Position numbers and translations under genes: made by a program. Of a stretch of DNA of 64,000 nucleotides, positions 18,342 through 26,660 are shown one piece after another. Position 1 is the stretch's first letter. Each line of letters opens with the position of its first letter. The notes under the pieces were generated by a model. It did no database searches. It saw only the letters and a list, made by a program, of their open reading frames with translations, and had not been told where the DNA came from. The stretch covers positions 1 through 64,000 of the forward strand of contig JAHFED010000005.1 in NCBI GenBank assembly GCA_023248635.1, given 5' to 3'. The stretch is from Myxococcales bacterium (GTDB taxonomy: Bacteria > Myxococcota > UBA727 > VGSZ01).

Positions 18342-19043
18342 TCAGCGCACGGGAACGTTTCTGGGGGCCGAGAGCTCCTCGCGGCTCCAGTCGACGACCT
18401 GCTTGACCATCTTGTCGATGCCCCGGGCGACCTCGTCGATGGGAGCGTCGAACATATAAGCCGGCGTCGTGACCACCTTGCGGTCGGCGTCTACGACGAC
18501 GTCATCGACGGCTTTGTCGACGTGGGTGTGGCCCATGGCAACCAGAGCTTTGGCAGTGTCTGCGTCGTTGCCGATGGTGAGCTTGAGCTTGGTCGAGCTG
18601 GCCTTGGCGATGAGGCCCAACACCGCGGGCGCGATGCAGCAGGCGCCCACCGGCAGGCGGGCGGCGAAGGCGGCGCGGATGACGCGGTTGACCTCTTTGT
18701 TCACCGTCGCCGAGGCGCCTTTGGTGGCGAAGTCCGACAGGTTCTTGGCAGCACCAAAGCCCCCGGGCAGGATCCAGCCGTCGACGTCGGTGCCTTGGGC
18801 TGTGGCGAGATCGTGGATCTCGCTGCGGGCGATGCGGGCGGCCTCCTGCAACACCGAGCGTTCGGCGCCGGTCGCGGTTTTTTTCAGGTGGTCGACCTCT
18901 CTGAGGACGATGTCGGGCGCAAAGACGCGGGCGGTGCAGCCGTGCTGGGCCAAAGAGAGCAGCACCAGCACGCTCTCGTGGATTTCGGCGCCATCGAGGT
19001 AGCCCGCACCAGACAGAATCACACCAATGGTCGTCTTCGCCAT
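18342..19043 (-). CDS. elbB: ElbB, DJ-1/PfpI-family glyoxalase-like protein
   Basis: This 233-residue protein matches ElbB throughout: IGVILSGAGYLDGAEIHESV, ILPGGFGAAKNLSDFA and the nucleophile elbow LPVGACCIAPAVLGLI (about residues 131-146), followed by LTIGNDADTAKALVAMGHTH. ElbB belongs to the class I glutamine amidotransferase-like superfamily. It has weak glyoxalase activity and has been linked to isoprenoid synthesis, but its physiological role is unsettled. The ATG at 19043 has no clear ribosome binding site and could be leaderless. hemJ follows on the same strand. Confidence 0.92.
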   Translation of the reverse strand: MAKTTIGVILSGAGYLDGAEIHESVLVLLSLAQHGCTARVFAPDIVLREVDHLKKTATGAERSVLQEAARIARSEIHDLATAQGTDVDGWILPGGFGAAKNLSDFATKGASATVNKEVNRVIRAAFAARLPVGACCIAPAVLGLIAKASSTKLKLTIGNDADTAKALVAMGHTHVDKAVDDVVVDADRKVVTTPAYMFDAPIDEVARGIDKMVKQVVDWSREELSAPRNVPVR

Positions 19044-19137
19044 GAAGGGGGCGGTAGCACGTCGGCCCGACGTCGGCTGCGCTCAGCACCAGCTTCGAGA
19101 CACCGCGCCTGGAAGAGCCCTTGGCACCCATCGGCGC

Positions 19138-19827
19138 TCACAGGGTGCCGGGCACCAGCTCGACCAGCTCCTCGGTGGTGCGGGGTCGCTCGGTGCGGAC
19201 GACGCCGACGCCGGCGCAAAAGCTCCTGAGCTCGTCGGGGGTGGGGCCCAAGCGCCCGACATGCAGGGTGAAGCAGTCGCCGAAGGTCCCCGCTGGCACT
19301 GTCACGTCGCCGTCGGTCTGGATCACTTCGCCGACGTCTTCGACCGCACCCGGCGCCAGCGCCATGGAGAAGCGCCGACCATCCACTGTCGGTTGGGCCG
19401 GCACCGCGATCCCCGGCAGGCCGCCGCCGACGCCCCAGGCCCAAGACCCTTCCTGGCTGACGCATTGGTCGTCTTCGAAGGCGCACGTGTGCTCGCCGAG
19501 GAGCCAGACGTTGCCGTCGGTATCCTGAGCGTAGCGATCGTAGGTATCTTGGATGCGAGTTTCATCAATGAAAACGACCGATCTTGTTTGCGTGCATGAT
19601 ATCCCATTCACAACAAAGATGCCGTTCAACACTTCAACGTCGATGCGCTCCAAGCCCTGCTGGAAGACGCGGCGGTCGCCGGGATGCAGCGGCAGATGAC
19701 GATGGGTGACGCCGTCAACGAAGCGCACGTCGTCAACATCGACGGCCAAGGGCTCGGCGGCCACCGGCATCTCTGAGGTGCCACAGGCGACAGCGAAAGC
19801 GAGTGCGGCGACGATGGGCCATTTCAT
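19138..19827 (-). CDS. Hypothetical lipoprotein
   Basis: The ATG at 19827 gives MKWPIVAALAFAVACG, a lipoprotein signal. The 229-residue product is beta-rich: LPLHPGDRRVFQQGLERIDV, then VNGISCTQTRSVVFIDETRI, YAQDTDGNVWLLGEHTCAFE and, near the end, FGDCFTLHVGRLGPTPDELR. This pattern of an ornate beta sheet with a TDGNVWYLGE-type strand is common in myxobacterial surface lipoproteins of unknown function. It is transcribed divergently from the radical SAM gene. Codon use between 19550 and 19620 is less GC-rich than its surroundings. Confidence 0.75.
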   Translation of the reverse strand: MKWPIVAALAFAVACGTSEMPVAAEPLAVDVDDVRFVDGVTHRHLPLHPGDRRVFQQGLERIDVEVLNGIFVVNGISCTQTRSVVFIDETRIQDTYDRYAQDTDGNVWLLGEHTCAFEDDQCVSQEGSWAWGVGGGLPGIAVPAQPTVDGRRFSMALAPGAVEDVGEVIQTDGDVTVPAGTFGDCFTLHVGRLGPTPDELRSFCAGVGVVRTERPRTTEELVELVPGTL

Positions 19828-20012
19828 GGCGTTCCTTTCGAAATGATTGGTGCCATTGATTCCGCGGTGATTTAACGTTCGATCTGCTCGATCCCATCGG
19901 GCATTTGTGTACCGTCCTGGGTCGCGCGCTGGGCGGTGCATCGGCTCCAAGCCCGGTGGCGACGTCGAATGCAGGCACTTTGCAAGCCCGGCCCAGACGG
20001 CATGGTCGGCCC

Positions 20013-21470
20013 ATGGCGAAGAACAAGAAGAACCAAGAGCGCCCGGGGCTGCTGGTGGCCGCGCCCGACGGCGCGGTCTACGAGCACCCCACCCTCGAAA
20101 TGGCCCTCGACAACGGCGTCGACCTGCTGCGCGTCACGCCCCGCGACGTCATCGCCTTGCCCGACGACTGGGACTTGATGGCGATGCCGGGCACCCGTCC
20201 CATCGGCTACGACCGGGTGACGGGCAAGTTCGAGACGCTGACGAGCTTCACCAACGACGCCGGCCACACCTTCGAACCCTGGGCCGTCGCCTGCCACCCG
20301 CCGCCGGGCTACGTGCGCGCCTTTCACGCCGCCGCCCTCTACACCGACGCCACCCACCCCGACGCCAAGATGCGGGAGTTGGCCGAACAAGCCATCGAGA
20401 AGAAGAAGCGCGACGCAGAGAAATCGAACAAGCGCGGGCTGCCCCTGGTCGGCAACGACGAAGCCCGCCCTGGCTTGCCGCTGTGGGCCTACACCGCTGT
20501 CGGCGCCACCGCCAAGGGCACCGTCGCCGCCCTGTTTCTTGCCGACGAGACCAGCCGCTGGTCGCCCGATTTATTCTACAAACCTGATCTCAACGAGCGC
20601 ATCAACAAACGTCTCTCTGAAGATCCGACCAACCAGGTTCTCTTGCAACTGAGCGAGTGCGCCCGCGATTATCTGTGTTGCTGCGCCTCCAACGTCTTCT
20701 ACGAGCGCTGGGAGGGTGCGGTGCCCATCGCGCCGGCCTGCACCGCGGCTTGTCTGGGGTGTTTGTCGAAGGAGCCGGCCTTCAACACGCCGACGCCGCA
20801 AAAGCGCCTGAAGTTTCAGCCGACGTCGGACGAGATCGGACGCGTCATCGCCTCCCACCTCGAGCGCTCGCCAGAACCGATGATGTCCTTCGGCCAGGGC
20901 TGCGAAGGCGAGCCGACCATGAACGGGCCGGTCATCATCGACGCCGTTTTGCAGGCCCGCGCCCGCACCCAGCGCGGCATCATCAACATCAACACCAATG
21001 GCTCACGTCCAGAGACCATCCGGGAGTGTGCAAAGGCCGGCGCGTCGGCGTTGCGCATTTCGATCAATACTTTCGATCGTGATGTATATACAATGTATTA
21101 CCGGCCGGCCGACTACGACTACGACGACGTCATCCGTTCCTTCTACGTGGGCAAAGAGATGGGGATGCACATCTCGATCAACTTGCTCATCTGGCCCGGG
21201 TGGACCGATCAAATGGCCGAAGTCGATCGCATCTCCAAGCTCGTCGACGACGGCGCCTTGCACATGGTGCAGCTGCGCAACCTCTGCATGGATCCGGGCT
21301 ACTTCCGCCAGGCTCTGCCACCCCGGGAGAAGCGCGGGATCTTGCTGGGCATGAAGGGCTTCGTCGCCGAGCTGCACCGACGTCATCCCAAGTTGCGTTT
21401 CGGGACTTTCAATCCACGGCTGGCCGCTGCGTGGTGGCCTGAGGTGCCGGCCTTCGCTGGGCAGCTTTGA
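20013..21470 (+). CDS. Radical SAM protein
   Basis: This 485-residue protein carries a CxxxCxxC cluster motif at residues 243-250 (CTAACLGCLS), which binds the 4Fe-4S cluster that cleaves S-adenosylmethionine. It is followed by MMSFGQGCEGEPTM (the glycine-rich SAM-binding strand) and IININTNGSRPETIRECAKA. The 240-residue N-terminal part is unusual. It includes RVTPRDVIALPDDWDLMAMP, a Lys-rich helix and a DYLCCCASN cysteine cluster just before the radical domain. The substrate is unknown. The ATG at 20013 is chosen because upstream sequence is not conserved-looking; other starts lie at 19905-20000. The gene is convergent with the barrel protein gene. Confidence 0.88.
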   Translation: MAKNKKNQERPGLLVAAPDGAVYEHPTLEMALDNGVDLLRVTPRDVIALPDDWDLMAMPGTRPIGYDRVTGKFETLTSFTNDAGHTFEPWAVACHPPPGYVRAFHAAALYTDATHPDAKMRELAEQAIEKKKRDAEKSNKRGLPLVGNDEARPGLPLWAYTAVGATAKGTVAALFLADETSRWSPDLFYKPDLNERINKRLSEDPTNQVLLQLSECARDYLCCCASNVFYERWEGAVPIAPACTAACLGCLSKEPAFNTPTPQKRLKFQPTSDEIGRVIASHLERSPEPMMSFGQGCEGEPTMNGPVIIDAVLQARARTQRGIININTNGSRPETIRECAKAGASALRISINTFDRDVYTMYYRPADYDYDDVIRSFYVGKEMGMHISINLLIWPGWTDQMAEVDRISKLVDDGALHMVQLRNLCMDPGYFRQALPPREKRGILLGMKGFVAELHRRHPKLRFGTFNPRLAAAWWPEVPAFAGQL

Positions 21471-21489
21471 GAGCATCGCTTCACCAGCT

Positions 21490-22698
21490 TCACCAGGGGT
21501 GTCCCGGCGACGCGTAGGCCGACAGGCGACCGGGTTCTTCGGGTGACAAAGCCAGATCGAGGCGCATGACGAAGGCGCGGTTCCACACCACGCGAAAAGA
21601 AATGCCGCCGCCAAAGAGCAGGCGCGCGTCGTCGACGGTGTCTTTGTCGAAGAAGGCGACGCCGGAGTCGACGAAGAAGGCCACTGGCAGGCCCAGGGAG
21701 TTGCCCCAGAGATCGAGCTCGAGAGCGGTGACGCGCAGCTCGTGCTGAAAAGAGAGGCGCAGGCGCCCCGGATAGCGAGCCAGGCGAATGCCGCGGCCGA
21801 CGTCGAGGCCGCCAATGCCGCTGCTCTCGACCAAGCCGCCGATGCGCGCGCGCTCGCGCCAGGGGGCATCGCCGCTGACCCCATCGACGATGATGCGCTC
21901 GGCGACGACGACGCCGTCGACGACGGGGGCATAGAGCCGGGCGGTGAGGTTGGCGCCGCCGAAGGCGAAGGACGATCCCCAGGTTGGTTGGCTGTCGCGC
22001 ACGCTGGCGTCGACGAAGAAGCCGCGCGAGGGATTGGGTTCGTCGTCGCGGGTGTCGAGGGCCAGTCCCATTTGCAGCACGCTGGCCAAGCCCGGCTCGC
22101 CTTGGGGATGCAAGGCCGCGTAGCGCGATCCCGGGTAGGGAAAGAGATCGGCAGCGCCGTCGCCGTCGTCGTCGAACAAGGTCCCGGGAATGTAATCGGT
22201 GCCCCGCCAGCCGACGAAGGCCTCGAGCTTGAGCCGGTCTTTCCACCAGGGTTGCCGAAAGATGCGAACGCGGCTCGTCACCGATCCATAGGGTTCGAGA
22301 GATCGCAGGCGGGTGTCGTCGTCGTCGACGCAGTCCAAGGCTGGGGGATCGCCGCAGAAGGGATAGGTCAGCGTCGAAAAAAATCCGAGCTCGCCCTCGA
22401 GACGCACAGGCAGGTCGAAGGCGTCGATGGCGTCGATCTTGAGGTAGTGGTGCTGCACCAACCTCGACGTCGCCCAGGCTTGAAAGGTGATGGCGGTCTT
22501 GTAGGGACGTGCGCCGAAGCGGTGCCAGAAGAAGACGCCCCGCAGGCCCAAGCCGATGCCTTCGTCGGAATTGAGGGTCAGGCGCGGCACACCGGCAAAG
22601 GTCCAGTGGCCTTCGTCGATTGGGAGCGTGGGGGCTCCCTGGGGTGCAGCGCTCGCGAAGAATGCGCCCAGCAACGCAGCGATGATCACGACCGGCAC
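21490..22698 (-). CDS. BamA/TamA-type outer-membrane barrel (D15 surface antigen family)
   Basis: This 402-residue protein starts at a GTG (22698) with a short signal sequence, VIIAALLGAFFASAAPQ. It continues as a series of amphipathic beta strands typical of the Omp85 barrel. Family landmarks are LALDTRDDEPNPSRGFFVDA, LARYPGRLRLSFQHELRVTA, LPVAFFVDSGVAFF and LLFGGGISFRVVWNRAFVMR with the C-terminal strand. No POTRA domains precede the barrel, so it resembles the stand-alone barrels of unknown role rather than BamA itself. Aromatic strand ends and an Asp-rich loop (CVDDDDTRLR) are visible. Confidence 0.82.
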   Translation of the reverse strand: MPVVIIAALLGAFFASAAPQGAPTLPIDEGHWTFAGVPRLTLNSDEGIGLGLRGVFFWHRFGARPYKTAITFQAWATSRLVQHHYLKIDAIDAFDLPVRLEGELGFFSTLTYPFCGDPPALDCVDDDDTRLRSLEPYGSVTSRVRIFRQPWWKDRLKLEAFVGWRGTDYIPGTLFDDDGDGAADLFPYPGSRYAALHPQGEPGLASVLQMGLALDTRDDEPNPSRGFFVDASVRDSQPTWGSSFAFGGANLTARLYAPVVDGVVVAERIIVDGVSGDAPWRERARIGGLVESSGIGGLDVGRGIRLARYPGRLRLSFQHELRVTALELDLWGNSLGLPVAFFVDSGVAFFDKDTVDDARLLFGGGISFRVVWNRAFVMRLDLALSPEEPGRLSAYASPGHPW

Positions 22699-22767
22699 AC
22701 TACAATTGGCCCCACACTGTTGACGGCTTCAGCGCTGGCGCGCTGAAAGTGCTTCCTGCTTTGCGCC

Positions 22768-22797
22768 GTTCCGCGGCGCAAGAGTGCGCCGCGGAAC
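22768..22797. terminator. Perfect GC-rich hairpin
   Basis: GTTCCGCGGCGCA pairs perfectly with TGCGCCGCGGAAC around AGAG. It lies 27 bases past the stop of mog and before the barrel gene start. It has no T tract, so a role as terminator is inferred from position only. Confidence 0.5.
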
Positions 22798-22824
22798 GCG
22801 CCAGCGGCGACGACGTCCTGGGCC

Positions 22825-23376
22825 TTACTTCTTCTTCTGGGGCCGAAAAGTTCTCACGACGTCGTCACGGGTCTCGAGAAAAGGTCCACCCACGAGGTCG
22901 ATGCAATAAGGAATCGCTGGCATCACCGCCAGCAGGCACTCGCGAATGGCCTTGATGCTGCCGGGCAGATTCACGATCAAACAGCCGCTGCCGTCGGAGC
23001 GAAAACGCACGGTCGCCTCTTGGCGCGACAAGATGGCCGTCGGCACCTTCGCCAACGACACAGCCCTCATCTGCTCGCCAAAGCCCGGCAACGGCTTGTG
23101 GCCCACGGCCAAGGTCGCCTCGACGGTCACATCGCGCAGCGCGGGGCCGGTGCCGCCGGTGGTTACCACCAAGCAACAGCCGTCGACGTCGACGAGCTCG
23201 ATCAGGCGCTGCTCGATCAACGCGCGTTCATCGGGCACCAGCCGGGCCACAGCTTCAAAAGGCGTCAGCAGCAGCTCGCGCAACACCCCGACCACCTCGG
23301 GCGTCCCTTCGTCGACGTAGACGCCGGCGGCGGCCCGATCTGACGTCGTCACCACGCCGATCTTCACCCTGTTCAT
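22825..23376 (-). CDS. mog: Molybdopterin adenylyltransferase (Mog/MoaB family)
   Basis: This 183-residue protein starts MNRVKIGVVTTSDRAAAGVY and has the MPT-binding loop VVTTGGTGPALRDVTVEATL (about residues 75-95), PLPGFGEQMRAVSLAKVPTA, and LIVNLPGSIKAIRECL. Mog activates molybdopterin with ATP before molybdenum insertion. The length and PGFGE element fit Mog better than MoaB, which is often inactive. The ATG at 23376 is preceded on the minus strand by a family D repeat. No other molybdenum cofactor gene is in the window. Confidence 0.9.
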   Translation of the reverse strand: MNRVKIGVVTTSDRAAAGVYVDEGTPEVVGVLRELLLTPFEAVARLVPDERALIEQRLIELVDVDGCCLVVTTGGTGPALRDVTVEATLAVGHKPLPGFGEQMRAVSLAKVPTAILSRQEATVRFRSDGSGCLIVNLPGSIKAIRECLLAVMPAIPYCIDLVGGPFLETRDDVVRTFRPQKKK

Positions 23377-23392
23377 CGGCTGTGCCCGCAAC

Positions 23393-23640
23393 GCGCTTCG
23401 CGAGGAGAACGCTTCGCGGAGAACGCGCTTCGCGCGGAGAAGGCCTCCGGCCGGGCCAAGGGGGTCCAGGGCACCCCCCCTGGACCCCTGCCCTTTGTGT
23501 AGACGCGTTCCCTCGAGCTGTTGCCGGCGATGGAGGTCGTCGTGATCGCTCGGAGGCAAAGTGGTGAGCGCCTCGGCGCCGGCAGAGCTCGAGGGCACCG
23601 AGCGCTTCGATGGCCGGGGCCCGCTTCGCGTCGTTGATCG
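23393..23640 (+). repeat. Family D dispersed element, copy 1
   Basis: About 250 bases here are nearly identical to 29086-29335 in the same orientation. Order of parts: several GCGCTTCGCG blocks; a hairpin GGGGTCCAGGG/CCCTGGACCCC (23461-23488); GACGCGTTCCCTCGAGCTGT; and a second inverted repeat, CCTCGAGCTGTTGCCGGCG against CGCCGGCAGAGCTCGAGG, enclosing about 50 bases. The element ends near CGCGCTTCGCG-type sequence. It lies between hflX and mog and encodes nothing recognisable. Confidence 0.85.
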
Positions 23641-23671
23641 CAGCGCTGCTGAGGACGAAGGCCAAGCGCGT

Positions 23672-25096
23672 TCACGTCGCCGCCCGCGGGGGCACGTCTC
23701 CAACCTTGCCAACCATTGCGCGCAATTTTTCGAGGAGCTCGGGGGTGCCTCTGACGGTGAGCCGCAGTCCCCAATCGTCCCAACCTTCTTCCAGCACGCG
23801 CAGGTGCTCGTGCACAAATCCAAGCACCGTTCCGGCCCGGGCGTGGGGCACGTCGATGGGCGCGGTCTCGAGGCTCTCGGCGAAGTGCTCATCGAGGCGG
23901 TGCTTGAGGGCTGCGACGTCGTCGACGTTCAAGGCCGAGAGCTGGATGCCGTGGGGGTGATCCCGCCGCAGGCGCGCGCGAGAGACTTCGTCGACGCGGT
24001 CGATCTTGTTCAAGATCAACAGCGAGGGAATGTCGTCGGCGCCAATCTCGGCCAGCACCGTCTTTGTGACCTGCAGCTGCGAGGGAAAAGCGGGATCGGA
24101 GGCGTCGACGACGAAGAGCAAGAGCCGGGCTTCGTGGGCTTCGTCGAGGGTGGAGCGAAACGAGGCCACCAACGCGTGCGGCAGGTTCTTGATGAACCCC
24201 ACGGTGTCGCTCACCAACACCTTGGGCATGGTGTCGGGGATGGCCCGCACCGTCGTGCCCAAGGTCGCAAAGAGCTTGTCGGCCACGAGCACATCGCTGC
24301 CCGACAGCGCCCGCATCAGGCTCGATTTGCCGGCGTTGGTGTAGCCAACGAGGGCCACGCGCATGGAGTCCTGCCGGCGCTGTCTCTTGGTGAGGTCTTC
24401 CTTCTCGAGCTCTTCCAGTTTCTCTTTGAGCTCGGCAATACGATCGCGAATCTTTCGCCGGTCGAGCTCGACCTGATCCTCACCCAGACCGCCGACGCCG
24501 CCTCCGCGTTGCCGATCACTGGTGTGTTCTTTTTCGCGCAAACGCGGCGCCTCATATTGCAATCGAGCAATCTCGACCTGCATCTGCGCTTCCTTGGTGC
24601 GCGCGTGGCGCGAGAAGATCTCGATGATCACGCCCGATCGATCGAGCACTTCGACGCCGGTGGCCTTCTCGAGATTGCGCATCTGGCTGGGCGACAGCTC
24701 GTTGTCGACGACGACGACGGTGGCCTTCTCCGGCGGCGGCGCCACATGAATGGCTGCTTCGGCGACGTCGTCTTCGTCATCGTCTTCTTCTTCGATGGGC
24801 TCGGCACCTGGCTTGTGCAGATCTTTGCGTTGCTTCTTCTTGGTGGCACCCGAAGGAATGACGCCGGTGCCGCCGGTGAAGACGGCCAGCTCCCTCAACT
24901 TGCCCATGCCCAGGCCCGCCGCCGGAGCCAGATGCCCGCGCTTCTGGCAGACCTCGCCGATGACCGTGAAACCCAGGGTGTCGACGAGGCGCGCGAGCTC
25001 GTCGAGCGACGATCGGTGATCGCTGTCAGAGACGCCCACCAGTTGCACGGAAACCAGCACCGCACGAGGACGACCGGGATCGAGAGAGATGGTCAC
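23672..25096 (-). CDS. hflX: Ribosome-associated GTPase HflX
   Basis: The N-terminal HflX domain (RAVLVSVQLVGVSDSD, QKRGHLAPAAGLGMGKLREL, NELSPSQMRNLEKATGVEVL, SRHARTKEAQMQVEIARLQY) is followed by a coiled coil and the GTPase domain. That domain has G1 GYTNAGKSSLMRAL, G2 ATLGTTVR, G3 SDTVGFIKNLP and G4 LILNKIDRV. HflX splits stalled ribosomes under stress. An acidic/basic insert (KKKQRKDLHKPG, then EEEDDDEDD) interrupts the N-terminal domain at about residues 85-110. The GTG at 25096 is preferred to a GTG at 25180, because the 28 extra codons have unusual A/T third positions unlike the rest of the gene. Confidence 0.93.
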   Translation of the reverse strand: MTISLDPGRPRAVLVSVQLVGVSDSDHRSSLDELARLVDTLGFTVIGEVCQKRGHLAPAAGLGMGKLRELAVFTGGTGVIPSGATKKKQRKDLHKPGAEPIEEEDDDEDDVAEAAIHVAPPPEKATVVVVDNELSPSQMRNLEKATGVEVLDRSGVIIEIFSRHARTKEAQMQVEIARLQYEAPRLREKEHTSDRQRGGGVGGLGEDQVELDRRKIRDRIAELKEKLEELEKEDLTKRQRRQDSMRVALVGYTNAGKSSLMRALSGSDVLVADKLFATLGTTVRAIPDTMPKVLVSDTVGFIKNLPHALVASFRSTLDEAHEARLLLFVVDASDPAFPSQLQVTKTVLAEIGADDIPSLLILNKIDRVDEVSRARLRRDHPHGIQLSALNVDDVAALKHRLDEHFAESLETAPIDVPHARAGTVLGFVHEHLRVLEEGWDDWGLRLTVRGTPELLEKLRAMVGKVGDVPPRAAT

Positions 25097-25196
25097 AGCA
25101 GGGCCCTTACTCCGCGCTGCAGATCTCGGGGCAACTTTCTTTCGTTCGCTTCCGACGTGCCGTACATCTGTAAATGTCACCGATCAGAGCCTTCAT

Positions 25197-25272
25197 GTTC
25201 TTGAAGCTCTGATGTTCGAGACGCTAGAGCGTCTTGAAGTTCTGCTGGTTCAAGACGCCGACGCGGCTTGAG
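25197..25272. repeat. Family A palindromes, two copies
   Basis: Two copies, GAGACGCTAGAGCGTCTTGA and CAAGACGCCGACGCGGCTTG, separated by the TTCTGCTGG spacer, lie between the divergent hflX and the receiver-domain gene. The second copy is decayed. A family B-like GTGCCAACGGCGCAAA follows at about 25289. Confidence 0.75.
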
Positions 25273-25408
25273 CTTTGACGTTTGCGTCGTGCCAACGGCG
25301 CAAACCAACGCACTGCCGGGCGCTGCGGCGTCTTGCCTGTGCACCTGATTCGCGACGCTGGGCGTCGTGCGTCAGCAGAGCGGAGGGCAACAGTTTGCTT
25401 GGAGGCTG

Positions 25409-26581
25409 ATGAGAGTCCTCATTGTTCAAAAAGATCCGATGCAGCTGGCCCAAACGCTGGCGGTGCTGCGCGATCTCTCCCACGATGTGAGCTCGGCGCA
25501 AGATGACAAAGAGGCGCGGGGCCAGATCGCCGCTGCCGTTCCCGAGGCCGTCTTCGTCGACGTCGGCGTCCCCATTGCCGAGAGCCTGCCCCTCATTCGC
25601 GAGATCCGGGCGATTCGCGCGCGCCATTACGTCTACGTCTTCGCGCTGGCTACCTCGCTGTCTGAGGACGACCTCCACGCCCTGTACGAGGCCGGCTGCG
25701 ACGGCGAGCTTCGGGCGCCGCTCAACGCCGTCCATCTCGGTGACCGCCTGAACGCCGCCGAGCGCATCCTCCGGCGCGAGTCCGAGCTGCGCCAACAACT
25801 GTACGGCACCAAAGATCCACCCAGCGTGGCGGCGCCGCTCGAGCCCGCAGCCGTCAAGATCATCAAGCCGCTGATCGTGCCCGTGGCCGCGAACCGTCCA
25901 CCCGTCGACATCGTCTCCTCCACCGCCTGGCGGACGGTGACGACCGAGCTGCAGGTCGTGTCGAGCGCGTTTCTGGCCCTCGACGTCACCCATGGCGAGG
26001 CCGACGTCGATCCCCAAGCCCCCGTGTTTGCCGGCGGCATCGTGTTGTCCAACGCCGAACGCCACGTCGAGATCCGGCTGGCCCTGGCCACCGACGAAGG
26101 CAGCGCCCTGGCTCTCACGACCCACATGTTTGGCGAAGAATCCCAGGGACGCGAAGCAGAGATGGTGCGCGAGTTCGTCAACGTGTCGACCGGCGCGGTG
26201 AAGACCGCCTTTGGACGCGGATCGATGACCTTCAGCGGCGGCCCACCAGAATCGCTGAACCGTGAGCAATTTCAGCAGTATGGAGCGACGTCGCAGCATC
26301 GACACTCCTACGCGCTGGTGGTGCAGGGCGCGCGGATCTTGGTGCGCATCGGTGTCGATGCCAAGAACCTCTTGCTGACGACCACGGAGCTGCAGGCCGG
26401 CATGATCCTCGGCAACGACGCCTTCAATGCCAAAGGGATGCTGTTGCTGCGGGGCGGAACCCAACTCTCATCGGCGTTGGTCGAGCGCCTGCGCACCGCC
26501 TTGGGGGCCGACCAGCTCGTCGACGTCGCCTGGGCGCGCCCCGCCGCCAGCCCCGTCTTGGGACCACCGCCCGTTCGCTGA
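25409..26581 (+). CDS. Degenerate receiver plus CheX/CheC-like protein
   Basis: This 390-residue protein starts MRVLIVQKDPMQLAQTLAVL with a GGAGG site. Residues 1-120 form a receiver-like fold: EAVFVDVGVPI retains a central Asp, but the Lys loop reads CDGELRAPLN, so the conserved Lys is missing. Residues 180-280 resemble CheC/CheX/FliM-type domains (FAGGIVLSNAERHVEIRLAL, EMVREFVNVSTGAVKTAF). The C-terminal part has LQAGMILGNDAFNAKGMLLL with RGGTQLSSALVERLRTAL, a module often attached to HD-GYP signalling proteins. It is probably a signalling protein linked to chemotaxis-like dephosphorylation, with phosphorylation doubtful. No chemotaxis operon adjoins it. Confidence 0.75.
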   Translation: MRVLIVQKDPMQLAQTLAVLRDLSHDVSSAQDDKEARGQIAAAVPEAVFVDVGVPIAESLPLIREIRAIRARHYVYVFALATSLSEDDLHALYEAGCDGELRAPLNAVHLGDRLNAAERILRRESELRQQLYGTKDPPSVAAPLEPAAVKIIKPLIVPVAANRPPVDIVSSTAWRTVTTELQVVSSAFLALDVTHGEADVDPQAPVFAGGIVLSNAERHVEIRLALATDEGSALALTTHMFGEESQGREAEMVREFVNVSTGAVKTAFGRGSMTFSGGPPESLNREQFQQYGATSQHRHSYALVVQGARILVRIGVDAKNLLLTTTELQAGMILGNDAFNAKGMLLLRGGTQLSSALVERLRTALGADQLVDVAWARPAASPVLGPPPVR

Positions 26582-26660
26582 CCACGCGGGCGCGTTCGGC
26601 GTCTCGCACCGCTGATTCTCTGCGTTTCGCGGATCGAAGGCTGTGCGCTAGAAGCCGTCC

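Noticed and set aside
25097-25180. Longer N-terminus for hflX from a GTG at 25180
   Set aside because: The extra 28 codons have A/T-rich third positions unlike the gene, and the protein family starts at the later GTG.
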